A DNA stretch of 35,465 bases from assembly GCA_002726515.1 (NCBI GenBank), contig PBTE01000022.1:1-35465 (forward strand). Direction: 5' to 3'. Position numbers and translations under genes: made by a program. The DNA comes from Planctomycetaceae bacterium. GTDB taxonomy: Bacteria > Planctomycetota > Planctomycetia > Pirellulales > Pirellulaceae. The notes under the pieces were generated by a model. It did not search any database and was not told the origin of the DNA. It saw only the letters and a program-made list of their open reading frames with translations. Of the stretch, positions 16,789 through 24,370 are shown in pieces (position 1 is the first letter of the stretch; every line of letters begins with the position of its first letter).

Positions 16789-17136
16789 TTATTTCAAAAC
16801 CTCCAGTTGCACATCGATTCCCTTACTGGTGGGCATTCCAGAACCATGGGTATCACCCCCCATCAAGCGACTTGAAAGATCTCCGTAGGCAATGAACAAC
16901 AAACCTGCGGGAAGTTCATCCGTCCTGGCGGGGATAATGCAGACCTCAACCTGACCATCTTCGCTCGTCAATCGTACCCGGTCACCTTTCTTCAAATCGA
17001 GCCTCTGCATGTCACTCGGTGCCATCTGCAGACTTTGAATCTCCTCCTGATAATTCGATTCAAATTTACCTTCACTGATGCCAACACCTTGGCGGCTTGT
17101 TCGACCTGGTATTAAGATGAATTCTTCAGTCGCCAC
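16789..17136 (-). CDS. fmdD: FwdD/FmdD-like molybdopterin-dinucleotide-binding subunit
   Basis: About 115 residues forming the small beta-barrel that in other DMSO-reductase-family enzymes is the C-terminal dinucleotide-binding domain. Family blocks are FILIPGRTSRQGVGISEGKFESNY, MAPSDMQRLDLKKGDRVRLTS, an aspartate-proline turn ahead of AGLLFIAYGDLSSRL and the terminal HGSGMPTSKGIDVQLE, which match methanogen FwdD. This subunit supplies part of the bis-MGD pocket of FwdB. It is unrelated to FhcD of methylotrophs, which is a formyltransferase. I use the GTG at 17136, which places FILIPGRT at the start as in the family; the frame extends to a TTG at 17178. The stop lies two bases before the fmdB start. 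Confidence 0.82.
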   Translation of the reverse strand: MATEEFILIPGRTSRQGVGISEGKFESNYQEEIQSLQMAPSDMQRLDLKKGDRVRLTSEDGQVEVCIIPARTDELPAGLLFIAYGDLSSRLMGGDTHGSGMPTSKGIDVQLEVLK

Positions 17137-17494
17137 TGCACAAACCGTTTCAAACCTAAGTAGCCAATCCAGCGTCAAGCTCGTGACACTGCCGCATTTT
17201 AATCCATCTTACTGTCTGCAACCCTGTTCTGAAAGACGCACCGAAAAGGCCGCTGCGTTGACGGGGTTCACCAAACTTTACCTGCGCACACGGTTGCAGT
17301 CGCTCGCAATCCATTCTGGCTTTGTGGTTTTTTTCGTATCATCCTCTTTGCACAAACAACAGATACCGGAAAAGGAAAATCTCGAATCAACACTAGCGTC
17401 TGCCAACACAAAATCTGTTGACCACTTCATCCGTCGTTGCCAACCGGCCACGCCACTTTCAAAACCGCACCCGGGGATGCCGGCTAAACGAAGG

Positions 17495-17514
17495 TGTCGT
17501 AATCGTTTACGACA
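17495..17514. promoter_or_regulatory. Perfect 8-4-8 palindrome, candidate operator
   Basis: TGTCGTAA-TCGT-TTACGACA has two perfect 8-base arms around a 4-base centre. It lies about 190 bp upstream of the NHL gene and about 360 bp upstream of fmdD. The dimeric-repressor-like geometry suggests a transcription-factor site; which factor binds is unknown. Confidence 0.45.
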
Positions 17515-17626
17515 TTCCCTAACTCCAAAGCTGCGCTGCCCAGTGAACCAACCAGGTACGGTTTGCTCGCATCCGGTTTGCACAACCTTTCGCTACAGAT
17601 TGAAAAACCAGGGGGATAACATCAAA

Positions 17627-17668
17627 ATGAGCAAGCTTTTTTCACAGTCGGGCCAACGATTATTCTGA
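17627..17668 (+). CDS. Possible 13-residue leader peptide
   Basis: An ATG at 17627 follows AGGGGG at 17610-17615 and opens a 13-codon frame (MSKLFSQSGQRLF) ending in TGA. It stops 35 bp before the NHL gene start. The Shine-Dalgarno-like run is stronger than at most genes here, which is the only reason to mention it; it could be chance. Confidence 0.2.
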   Translation: MSKLFSQSGQRLF

Positions 17669-17703
17669 AACCTTCAATGCTTCACAACGAGGAAATTAAG
17701 ACC

Positions 17704-18801
17704 ATGGCAGCCAGCCAAGATGACTCAATCGCTCGACGCCGATTCCTCAAGGTCGCGGCGGCCGGAACGGCCACCAGTCTTGCCGCACCCTACGTGGTGA
17801 CGGCTCGCAAAACAGACTCACAAGTCATTGTCGGGGAAGGTGATTATCGATTTGAGGTCATCCATCAATGGCCCCAGCTACCTGAAAAATTCAGCTGGCA
17901 AACCACCCATAATGTGGCTGTCGATAAGAATGGGTTTTTGTATGTGATTCATCAGGGCTGGCTGGAGCAGCCGGAGCATCCCTCGATCTTTGTCTTTGAT
18001 CCCGAAGGGCGTTACGTGCGCTCGTTCGGCAGTCAGTTTCAAGGCGGAGGACATGGAATCGAAGTGCACGAAGAAGACGGCCAAGAGTTCCTGTACGTTT
18101 GCGCCTACAAGGACATCAAAGCGTTCGCCAAGTTGGATTTGTACGGCGAGACGGTATGGTTTCGACATGCACCCATGGAAACAGGCTTGTACGCGGTAGG
18201 TGAAGACACGAATCCTCAGAATGTCTGGGGACGTGACCGCTTTCTGCCAACCAATATGGCTTTCCTGCCGGATGGCGATGTCCTCCTGTCTGACGGCTAC
18301 GGTTCATATTTTATCCACCGCTATGACACCGAGGGCAACTGGAAATCGTGTTTCGGTGGGCCGGGCGACGGACAGGGAAAGTTTAACCTGCCACACGGAG
18401 TCTGGGTCGATGACCGCCCGGGTCGCGAGCCCCAACTGGTTGTCATGGACCGGCTGCACCACACTCTGCAATACCTGACGTTGGAGGGAGAACACCTGCG
18501 AACTCAACATGGATACGGTTTACCTGCCAATGCCGACAGCTACCAAGATTTAATCGTGGTACCCGAATTGTATGCACGAGTTTCGATTTTGGATGGTGAC
18601 AACCAGATTGTGGCGCGCCTGGGTGATGGCTCGAAGCGTATCCGAGCTGACGAGAAATTTAAAATTCGTACCGATGCCAACCTCTGGAGTGCGGGTCGCT
18701 TCGTTCATCCACATGACGCCTGCTTCGACAACGAAGGGAACATTTTCGTTGCCGAATGGGTCGGAACCGGTCGAGTTAGCAAGTTAAAGCGACTTGGCTG
18801 A
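17704..18801 (+). CDS. Tat-exported NHL-repeat beta-propeller protein
   Basis: A 365-residue protein with a twin-arginine signal: ARRRFLKVAAAG at residues 10-21, then a hydrophobic stretch. The mature part has recurrent NHL-type blades with patterns such as HNVAVDKNGFLYVIHQG, SIFVFDPEGRYVRSFG, NMAFLPDGDVLLSDGYG, FNLPHGVWVDD and HPHDACFDNEGNIFVAEW. It is predicted to be folded in the cytoplasm and exported as a periplasmic six-bladed propeller, as in peptidyl-alpha-hydroxyglycine lyase-like or streptogramin-lyase-like families, without clear catalytic residues. I choose the ATG at 17704 because GAGGAAA precedes it at 17689-17695 and the Tat motif then lies near the N-terminus; an ATG at 17677 would extend it by nine residues. 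Confidence 0.85.
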   Translation: MAASQDDSIARRRFLKVAAAGTATSLAAPYVVTARKTDSQVIVGEGDYRFEVIHQWPQLPEKFSWQTTHNVAVDKNGFLYVIHQGWLEQPEHPSIFVFDPEGRYVRSFGSQFQGGGHGIEVHEEDGQEFLYVCAYKDIKAFAKLDLYGETVWFRHAPMETGLYAVGEDTNPQNVWGRDRFLPTNMAFLPDGDVLLSDGYGSYFIHRYDTEGNWKSCFGGPGDGQGKFNLPHGVWVDDRPGREPQLVVMDRLHHTLQYLTLEGEHLRTQHGYGLPANADSYQDLIVVPELYARVSILDGDNQIVARLGDGSKRIRADEKFKIRTDANLWSAGRFVHPHDACFDNEGNIFVAEWVGTGRVSKLKRLG

Positions 18802-18963
18802 TGAGGTGTTGGAGCTTTTAGACGTGACTCTCAGTGGTGGCAGCGACTCCCAATCCGCGATCGAAAACATCTTGTCTCGTTTCACGACCACAGCATCCCG
18901 GGCACCTCGGTGCAAGAATATTTTTTGGCCACCGGTAATACCAGGTTCCATTGACGATTGCTC

Positions 18964-20169
18964 ATGTTTTTAACTCCTTCCGACAAGTTCGTTGATGTTC
19001 CCACGTTCGTCAGCCATCTCCAGTGCAGTCTCGAGGGGGATCGTTACGAACCGGACCGGCTGTATAACTTGTCACGAGCGGGCAAGCCCCTGCTGGTCCG
19101 CTACGATCTGGCTGCCCTCGGCAAAACGCTCCGCAAAGAAGAACTCGCTCAGCGGCCATGGGGAATGTGGCGGTATCGAGAGTTCTTACCCGTGCGAAGA
19201 ACGGAAAACGTCGTCAGTTTGGGAGAGGTTTGTACGCCTCTCGTCGATTGCCCGCAGCTGGCAAAAAAGCTTGGCAGCGAGAACCTGGCCATCAAGGACG
19301 AGGGCAGACTGCCAACCGGTTCGTTCAAGGCCCGTGGACTGGCAGTAGCGGTGTCGATGGCCAAAGAGTTGGGTCTGAACAAACTGGCCATGCCCACCAA
19401 TGGCAATGCGGGCGCGGCCCTGGCCGCTTACGCTCGCCGTGCTGGCATGGAAGCTTATATCTTTTGCCCGGAAGATACCCCCGAAATCAACGTGCGGGAA
19501 ATTGCCGCTCAGGGCGCGCATCTCCAACTGGTTAAGGGGTTGATCCATCACTGTGGAAAACTGGTTGCCGAGGGACGGGACGCCCACGGCTGGTTCGATG
19601 TTTCCACACTCAAAGAGCCCTATCGTATCGAAGGAAAAAAAACGATGGGGCTGGAGTTGGCCGATCAACTCGGTTGGAATTTACCGGATGTCATCTTTTA
19701 CCCAACGGGTGGCGGCACGGGCTTGATCGGCATGTGGAAAGCATTCGACGAATTGGAGGAAATCGGGTGGTTAGGACCGCGACGGCCACGCATGATCGCC
19801 GTACAGGCCAGCGGCTGTGCACCTCTGGTCCAAGCCTATGAGCAAGGTACCGAACATGCAGCAGAATGGCAGAATGCGCATACCGTGGCTGCGGGAATCC
19901 GTGTCCCGGTAGCCCTGGGCGACTTCCTGATCCTCCGCGCTGTCCGGGAATCAAACGGTTTCGCCATCGCCGTCGATGATCATCAGATCCTCACCGCCCG
20001 GGATGAAGTGGCAAAGGAGGAGGGACTGCTGCTCTGCCCGGAAGGCGCGGCCACGTTTGCGGCCTACCAACAATCCTTGAAAGATGGGCGTATCAAGCCG
20101 CAAGAGTCAGTGGTCCTGTTCAACTGCGCAACCGGACTCAAATACCCGCTGCCTGCACCATCCGGCTAA
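18964..20169 (+). CDS. thrC: Threonine synthase-like PLP enzyme
   Basis: A 401-residue fold-type II PLP enzyme; threonine synthases convert O-phosphohomoserine to threonine. Evidence is EVCTPLVDCPQLAKKLG, AIKDEGRLPTGSFKARG with the PLP lysine K122, the phosphate-binding block PTNGNAGAALAAYARRAG, FYPTGGGTGLIGMWKAF, and the C-terminal CPEGAATFAAYQQ. The N-terminus CSLEGDRYEPDRLYNLSRAGKPLLVRYDL aligns with the zinc ribbon of many bacterial ThrC, but only one of the expected cysteines is left. Start is the ATG at 18964; an upstream in-frame TTG exists at 18958. It follows the NHL gene on the same strand after 162 bp and converges with the AOR gene. Assignment to ThrC is good, but the family also includes related beta-eliminating enzymes. 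Confidence 0.85.
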   Translation: MFLTPSDKFVDVPTFVSHLQCSLEGDRYEPDRLYNLSRAGKPLLVRYDLAALGKTLRKEELAQRPWGMWRYREFLPVRRTENVVSLGEVCTPLVDCPQLAKKLGSENLAIKDEGRLPTGSFKARGLAVAVSMAKELGLNKLAMPTNGNAGAALAAYARRAGMEAYIFCPEDTPEINVREIAAQGAHLQLVKGLIHHCGKLVAEGRDAHGWFDVSTLKEPYRIEGKKTMGLELADQLGWNLPDVIFYPTGGGTGLIGMWKAFDELEEIGWLGPRRPRMIAVQASGCAPLVQAYEQGTEHAAEWQNAHTVAAGIRVPVALGDFLILRAVRESNGFAIAVDDHQILTARDEVAKEEGLLLCPEGAATFAAYQQSLKDGRIKPQESVVLFNCATGLKYPLPAPSG

Positions 20170-20369
20170 ACCTTTCGAGCAGCCAGATAAGTTCCCGCCG
20201 CCTGCAGGGAAATCATATCGAGGGAACGCCTTCCACGCGATGAACACGACCGGTTCGAACCAGCTACAAGCACCGGACTGGCAGTCTTTCCGGGCCCTTG
20301 AAAGAAGAAAGGTGTAAAGTACTGAGGTTCTCCCGCTCAATCGGGTGATTGATCAAGGCTGTGGGAAAA

Positions 20370-22211
20370 TCAATCGCCGGGGCAGTGCCCTGACTCGTCG
20401 TATCCCATTTCTTGCTCTTGCTGAGGACTGAGATAACCTTCCCGGGTCCATCCGCGCAACTGGTTATAAGATTCAATCAACTCGCCCAGCCTTGATTGAG
20501 AAATCTTTGTTTGCCGGTCATCGTCGAGTGCCTCCTGAAAGAAACGGGCCGGCAACGTGTCCTCGCAGGGATGCCAACCGGCGCGAATATTGAAAAGTTT
20601 TTTCGCCGAAACCATGTGCGATGCGCAGGACTTCAATTCACTGGCCGTCACGTCCCAGCCCGTGATCAACTGAAGCATGTGGGCCGCTTCCTGATAAAAA
20701 TCCTGAAAGACACCACGCAAAAACTTGCACAGAATCAATGAGTCCATCAGCGCCGCCTTGTCCTCGGTCTCAATTGCCAGTGCGGCTGACCCCTCTTGCA
20801 GGTTACGACGATCCACCCGTTCAGAAAAATCCACTTCGTAGGCGCTGGAACGGTTGTGGTCAGCACCCCGCGTACCCACGGCAAATCCCAGGGCCATCGT
20901 CTGCAGCGCGCGAGGTTCATAACCTGGAATCTCCAGGCCTTTCACCTGCGGGGCAAACACAAGCGAGTCCTGACCGACCCAGGCGGCCATCCGTCGACTT
21001 CCTTCTGCCAGTTGGTCACCGATCTCGCGGCGATTAGCAATCCAGTCGATGGCGCGCCAGAGAGCTTCACTGTCGCCAAATCGAAGCCAGGGAACATCCA
21101 GGAGCCCTCGTTGCACACATTCCATGGCAAAGGCAATCGTGCCGCCTGTGCTAACAGTATCTAAGCCATACTGGTCGCACATCCGGGATGCTTTGAGTAC
21201 GGCGTGCCCATCCTCGATTCCACACAGCGGACCTAAAGCGAACACGTTCTCGTATTCCAGGCGTACACTTTCACTATCGGTGGCTGGATCTTCTTCCAGA
21301 GAGTATCGATGTTCACAACCAATCGTGCAGGCGCTGCAATAGGCCCGATCCGTGACACGTTTCACCGCTAACGTTTCAGGAGCCAGTTGATCGGCTGCTG
21401 CAAACGAACCCTGTTGGAAATTCCTCGTCGGCAGAGCATGCAACCGATTGAAAACGAGCATGTTCGAGGTCGTTCCCAGTTCTCGATACTTGACCGTCTC
21501 CGGTCCCAGGGAACGCCGGGCCAGATCTTTGGCGTACGCGTTGAGCCGGTCAGCGTCGGCCCAGGTTGTCATTTGTGACCCCCGTACGGCAATGGCTTTC
21601 AGATTCTTCGCGCCCATTACAGCCCCAGAGCCACCTCGACCCGCGTGACGTCCTGCATGTGAGATCGTGGCGTAGCGCACCAGGTTTTCTCCTGCCGGGC
21701 CAATGCTGGCAATCTGCCAGTCGTCACCCAGTTGCTCCCGTAACATGCGTTCCGTCTGGTTCGTCCCCTGTCCAGCTAACCCCCGCACAGGCAGAAGTTC
21801 AAAACGGCCGTCATTGAGCAGGAGAACCGAATTCTGTCGTGCTCGCCCCACCAGCACCAAGGCATCACAACCAGATTGCTTACCCGCCATTGCAAATCCG
21901 CTGCTTGCCAGGGAATCATTGATGCGATCCGTAAGCGGGCTTTTACTCACCACCGCGAACTTGGCCGAGGTTGTCAGTGGACTTCCCACTAAAGGACTGA
22001 AGGCAAAAACAAGGGCAGATTCTCGAGCCAGGGGCTCATGAGTCGCCGCATTTTCACGCAACAGGAGATGAGTGCCCAGGCCACTGCCCCCCACGTAACG
22101 ACGTAGCACTTCGGTTCCAAGCGGAACCCGGGTGACCTGCTCGGTTTCTAAGTCAATTCTCAGATAGTGGCCGTGATAGCCGAAGTGAGACAAGCGAGAC
22201 GACTCCGTCAA
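20370..22211 (-). CDS. aor: Aldehyde:ferredoxin oxidoreductase family tungstoenzyme
   Basis: A 613-residue enzyme, close to the 605 of Pyrococcus AOR, which oxidises aldehydes to acids with a W-bis-pterin and one 4Fe-4S cluster. The cluster ligands are C292, C295 and C299 in YCSACTIGCEHRY and C495 in DSLILCKF, spaced as in PfAOR (288, 291, 295, 494). E319/E321 in VRLEYENVFALG and H452 in RGADHNRS fit the catalytic Glu and His. Other blocks are RYVGGSGLGTHLLL, GRHAGRGGSGAVMGAKNLKAI, CDQYGLDTVSTGG and GLEIPGYEPRALQ. The start is a TTG at 22211; no later ATG fits. It lies 63 bp downstream of a MoaD-like gene on the same strand. The substrate, possibly formaldehyde or another aldehyde, cannot be told from sequence. 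Confidence 0.9.
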   Translation of the reverse strand: MTESSRLSHFGYHGHYLRIDLETEQVTRVPLGTEVLRRYVGGSGLGTHLLLRENAATHEPLARESALVFAFSPLVGSPLTTSAKFAVVSKSPLTDRINDSLASSGFAMAGKQSGCDALVLVGRARQNSVLLLNDGRFELLPVRGLAGQGTNQTERMLREQLGDDWQIASIGPAGENLVRYATISHAGRHAGRGGSGAVMGAKNLKAIAVRGSQMTTWADADRLNAYAKDLARRSLGPETVKYRELGTTSNMLVFNRLHALPTRNFQQGSFAAADQLAPETLAVKRVTDRAYCSACTIGCEHRYSLEEDPATDSESVRLEYENVFALGPLCGIEDGHAVLKASRMCDQYGLDTVSTGGTIAFAMECVQRGLLDVPWLRFGDSEALWRAIDWIANRREIGDQLAEGSRRMAAWVGQDSLVFAPQVKGLEIPGYEPRALQTMALGFAVGTRGADHNRSSAYEVDFSERVDRRNLQEGSAALAIETEDKAALMDSLILCKFLRGVFQDFYQEAAHMLQLITGWDVTASELKSCASHMVSAKKLFNIRAGWHPCEDTLPARFFQEALDDDRQTKISQSRLGELIESYNQLRGWTREGYLSPQQEQEMGYDESGHCPGD

Positions 22212-22274
22212 TTTAAATGGCCAAGCTTGCTGTGGCAGACAAGCGCCGACGGCCGATCGCTGCTGAAACAGCTA

Positions 22275-22550
22275 CTAGCCACCAGAATCGGCCGACATGA
22301 CCAACAACGATTCCCCCGCCCTGATCTTTGTGTCGGGTGACCGAACAAACGTCTTTCCTCCTATGCTGGCGATATATCCTGTCTGCAGTCGCCGCCCCTC
22401 GAAACATTCCTCTGCCAAATCTGGAAAGAGCTTTGTCAATTGCAGGACTATATTCCCCAGGCAAGTCGATTCTTCACACACTTCCAATTTGACAACCGCC
22501 TGGCCGGCACGCTGACGAGGAATGCCAAACAATTCCACGAGTACGAACAT
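22275..22550 (-). CDS. MoaD/ThiS-family sulfur carrier protein
   Basis: A 91-residue beta-grasp protein ending exactly in SADSGG, the C-terminal diglycine that is adenylated and thiocarboxylated in MoaD and ThiS. It starts MFVLVELFGIPRQRAG, as expected for MoaD (small subunit of molybdopterin synthase), and is longer in the middle (LTKLFPDLAEECFEGRRLQTGYIASIGG). It would provide sulfur for the dithiolene of molybdopterin. AOR genes are often accompanied by a MoaD-like gene, which supports the link. The start is two bases after the stop of the upstream membrane-protein gene and the stop is 63 bp before the AOR start, so all three are probably co-transcribed. A MoaE partner is not in the window. 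Confidence 0.8.
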   Translation of the reverse strand: MFVLVELFGIPRQRAGQAVVKLEVCEESTCLGNIVLQLTKLFPDLAEECFEGRRLQTGYIASIGGKTFVRSPDTKIRAGESLLVMSADSGG

Positions 22551-22552
22551 GG

Positions 22553-23017
22553 TCAAGTTACACAACCAATCGTCATGGTCGCCAACGCAGCCGCAACGTA
22601 AACTGTCACGATTCCTACAAACACCCAACGAGAAACAGGTTCCTCAATATCAAGTTGAGACAAAGCAAAAAGTAACACCATCACAAGGCACCCCACAAGA
22701 AACACAAACACTCCCTGTGGTAATATTTTTGCACCAGCCAAACCTACTGAGGCAAAAGTGATAATTATCAGCATTTGCCGTAAAGAAAACTGGAGTTTCA
22801 TACGCCCTTTGGCGGCGGACTCCTGCAAAGGTGGAGGATTCTTCGCCCGTTTCACCAGTTCAGGGTCCAACATAGACACCAGGACCTCGTCGGGCGACTT
22901 CGCATGCGGCGGCGCTAACGTGTACTCTTCACCCTCGTCCTCCCCTTCAAACCCCGGCCCTCCGGCAGGAATTTCCTCATCGGTTTGCTTTCCGGAACCT
23001 TTGTCGCACAAGTCCAT
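22553..23017 (-). CDS. Three-helix integral membrane protein, unknown function
   Basis: A 154-residue protein of two parts. Residues 1 to about 70 are hydrophilic and acidic (GPGFEGEDEGEEY, then SPDEVLVSMLDPELVKRAKNPPPLQE). The rest has three hydrophobic segments, MLIIITFASVGLAG, VFVFLVGCLVMVLLFAL and WVFVGIVTVYVAAALATMTI. The junction FSLRQMLIIITF is a form often seen in planctomycete membrane proteins. The ATG at 23017 was chosen because the residues upstream in the same frame are not protein-like. It ends two bases before the moaD-like start, so it leads the moaD-AOR unit. It could anchor the AOR or be incidental; I do not recognise a family. Confidence 0.65.
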   Translation of the reverse strand: MDLCDKGSGKQTDEEIPAGGPGFEGEDEGEEYTLAPPHAKSPDEVLVSMLDPELVKRAKNPPPLQESAAKGRMKLQFSLRQMLIIITFASVGLAGAKILPQGVFVFLVGCLVMVLLFALSQLDIEEPVSRWVFVGIVTVYVAAALATMTIGCVT

Positions 23018-23110
23018 GGCTGAATGATGGGTGGTTCGTAGTCTCGGATGTAGTCGGTAGACTGTTAACCTGTATGTTACATTACAAAACAAGCCCACAC
23101 GAGCCTTCTT

Positions 23111-24358
23111 GTGAATATCCTGCTGTGCCCCATGGGAAGTTCTGGCGACGTCCATCCGTTTATAGGTTTGGGAGTGGCCCTGGCCGCACGAGGCCACCGG
23201 GTGCGCCTGATCGTGAATGAGTACTTTAAAGATCTCGTACGTCGGGTCGGCTTGGAATACATCGAGTTCTCCACGGCAGAAGATTTCATGGAACTCGCCG
23301 ACCATCCGGCTCTCTGGCATCCCCGGCGCGCTTTCTTTTACATTGCGCAGCACGGCATTTTAAAATGGATGCGGCGGCAGTACGAGATTATTCGGGAAAA
23401 CCAAATTCCGGGAGACACAGTGGTGGTCGCGTCCTGCCTCGGTTTCGGCGCCCGGATTGCCCAGGAGCACCTGGGGATTCCGTTGATCTCCGCACACTTG
23501 CAACCGTTTGTTCTCTGGAGCAGTTATTCCACTCCACGTCACTCCACGATTCCTTTTATGCATTTTTTGCCAAGACACCTCAAGGACGCGTTTTTTTGGA
23601 CCGGCGAGAAATTTGTTATCGACCCTTTCGTGTGTCCAAAGACCAATGCATTCCGGAGAGAACTCGGTCTACCACCCATGAAGAGAGCATTTGGGCGTTG
23701 GATCCATTCACCCCTGGCGACTCTCTGCTTGTTTCCCGAGTGGTACGCTGATTGCCAGCCTGACTGGCCACGCAATACTTACACGACAGGCTTTCCGCTG
23801 TGGGACGAGCGAAACGTTACAGCCCTGCCACCCCAGCTGAATGATTTCTTGAACCATCAGGAGCCTCCCATTGTTTTTACACCAGGTTCTGCTGTGCTGC
23901 ACGGCCAAGATTTTTTTCGTGCTGCGGTCGAAGCTACCCAACGTCTGGGGAAAAGTGCCATCCTATTGACAAGATTTCCTGAACAGCTTCCGCGATCACT
24001 ACCTGATACAATCCGCCATTTTGACTACATCCCCTTCAGTCAGGTGCTGCCGCGGGCAGCCGCCCTCGTCCACCACGGTGGGATTGGTTCCACGGCTCAA
24101 GCAATGGCGGCCGGCATACCACAACTGATGATGCCGATGGCTCATGATCAACCGGACAACGCCTACCGTGTGAAAAAAATGCACATTGGCGATTGGTTGT
24201 TGCCCAGACATTTTAGTGGTCGGCGGGTCGCCGGGAAACTATCACGGTTGTTAAACTCGCCCCAGATCGGACAACATTGCCGCAAGATACAGGAACACTT
24301 TCGAGACGCCGATCCGATGAGCCAGGCGTGTGATGTGATCGAAAAAGCGATTCGTTAA
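23111..24358 (+). CDS. GT1-family glycosyltransferase (MGT/sterol-glucosyltransferase type)
   Basis: A 415-residue GT-B glycosyltransferase. The N-terminal acceptor domain begins NILLCPMGSSGDVHPFIGLGVALAARGHRV, the standard opening of UDP-glycosyltransferases acting on small hydrophobic acceptors such as sterols, carotenoids and macrolides. The C-terminal donor domain contains VFTPGSAV, ILLTRFPEQ, FDYIPFSQVLPRAAALVHHGGIGSTAQAMAAGIPQLMMPMAHDQPDNA, which includes the HGG..T and DQ residues of the nucleotide-sugar pocket. The start codon is GTG at 23111. A 93-bp spacer separates it from the divergent membrane protein gene. The substrate is unknown; a role in glycolipid or carotenoid modification is possible. 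Confidence 0.9.
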   Translation: MNILLCPMGSSGDVHPFIGLGVALAARGHRVRLIVNEYFKDLVRRVGLEYIEFSTAEDFMELADHPALWHPRRAFFYIAQHGILKWMRRQYEIIRENQIPGDTVVVASCLGFGARIAQEHLGIPLISAHLQPFVLWSSYSTPRHSTIPFMHFLPRHLKDAFFWTGEKFVIDPFVCPKTNAFRRELGLPPMKRAFGRWIHSPLATLCLFPEWYADCQPDWPRNTYTTGFPLWDERNVTALPPQLNDFLNHQEPPIVFTPGSAVLHGQDFFRAAVEATQRLGKSAILLTRFPEQLPRSLPDTIRHFDYIPFSQVLPRAAALVHHGGIGSTAQAMAAGIPQLMMPMAHDQPDNAYRVKKMHIGDWLLPRHFSGRRVAGKLSRLLNSPQIGQHCRKIQEHFRDADPMSQACDVIEKAIR

Positions 24359-24370
24359 ATCCGCTCATTA

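Larger units (their letters stand above)
17137..17703. promoter_or_regulatory. Divergent spacer between fmdD and the NHL gene, with a palindrome
   Basis: This 567-bp spacer must hold the fmdD-fmdB promoter and that of the NHL gene. It contains a perfect 8-4-8 palindrome at 17495-17514 and a 13-residue ORF at 17627-17668. A longer plus-strand frame through it shows no family resemblance and runs antisense to the fmdD start region, so I take the rest as noncoding. Confidence 0.45.

Noticed and set aside
17078..17668. 196-residue plus-strand open frame upstream of the NHL gene
   Set aside because: It runs antisense through the start of fmdD and shows no domain; only its last 13 codons have a ribosome site.
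20252..20261. GGTTCGAACC resembling a tRNA T-arm
   Set aside because: No matching acceptor, D or anticodon arms are found around it.
23071..23086. TGTA...TACA dyad-like sequence in the divergent spacer upstream of the GT1 gene
   Set aside because: Only the outer four bases pair in register; the inner part is offset by one base, so it is not a convincing operator.
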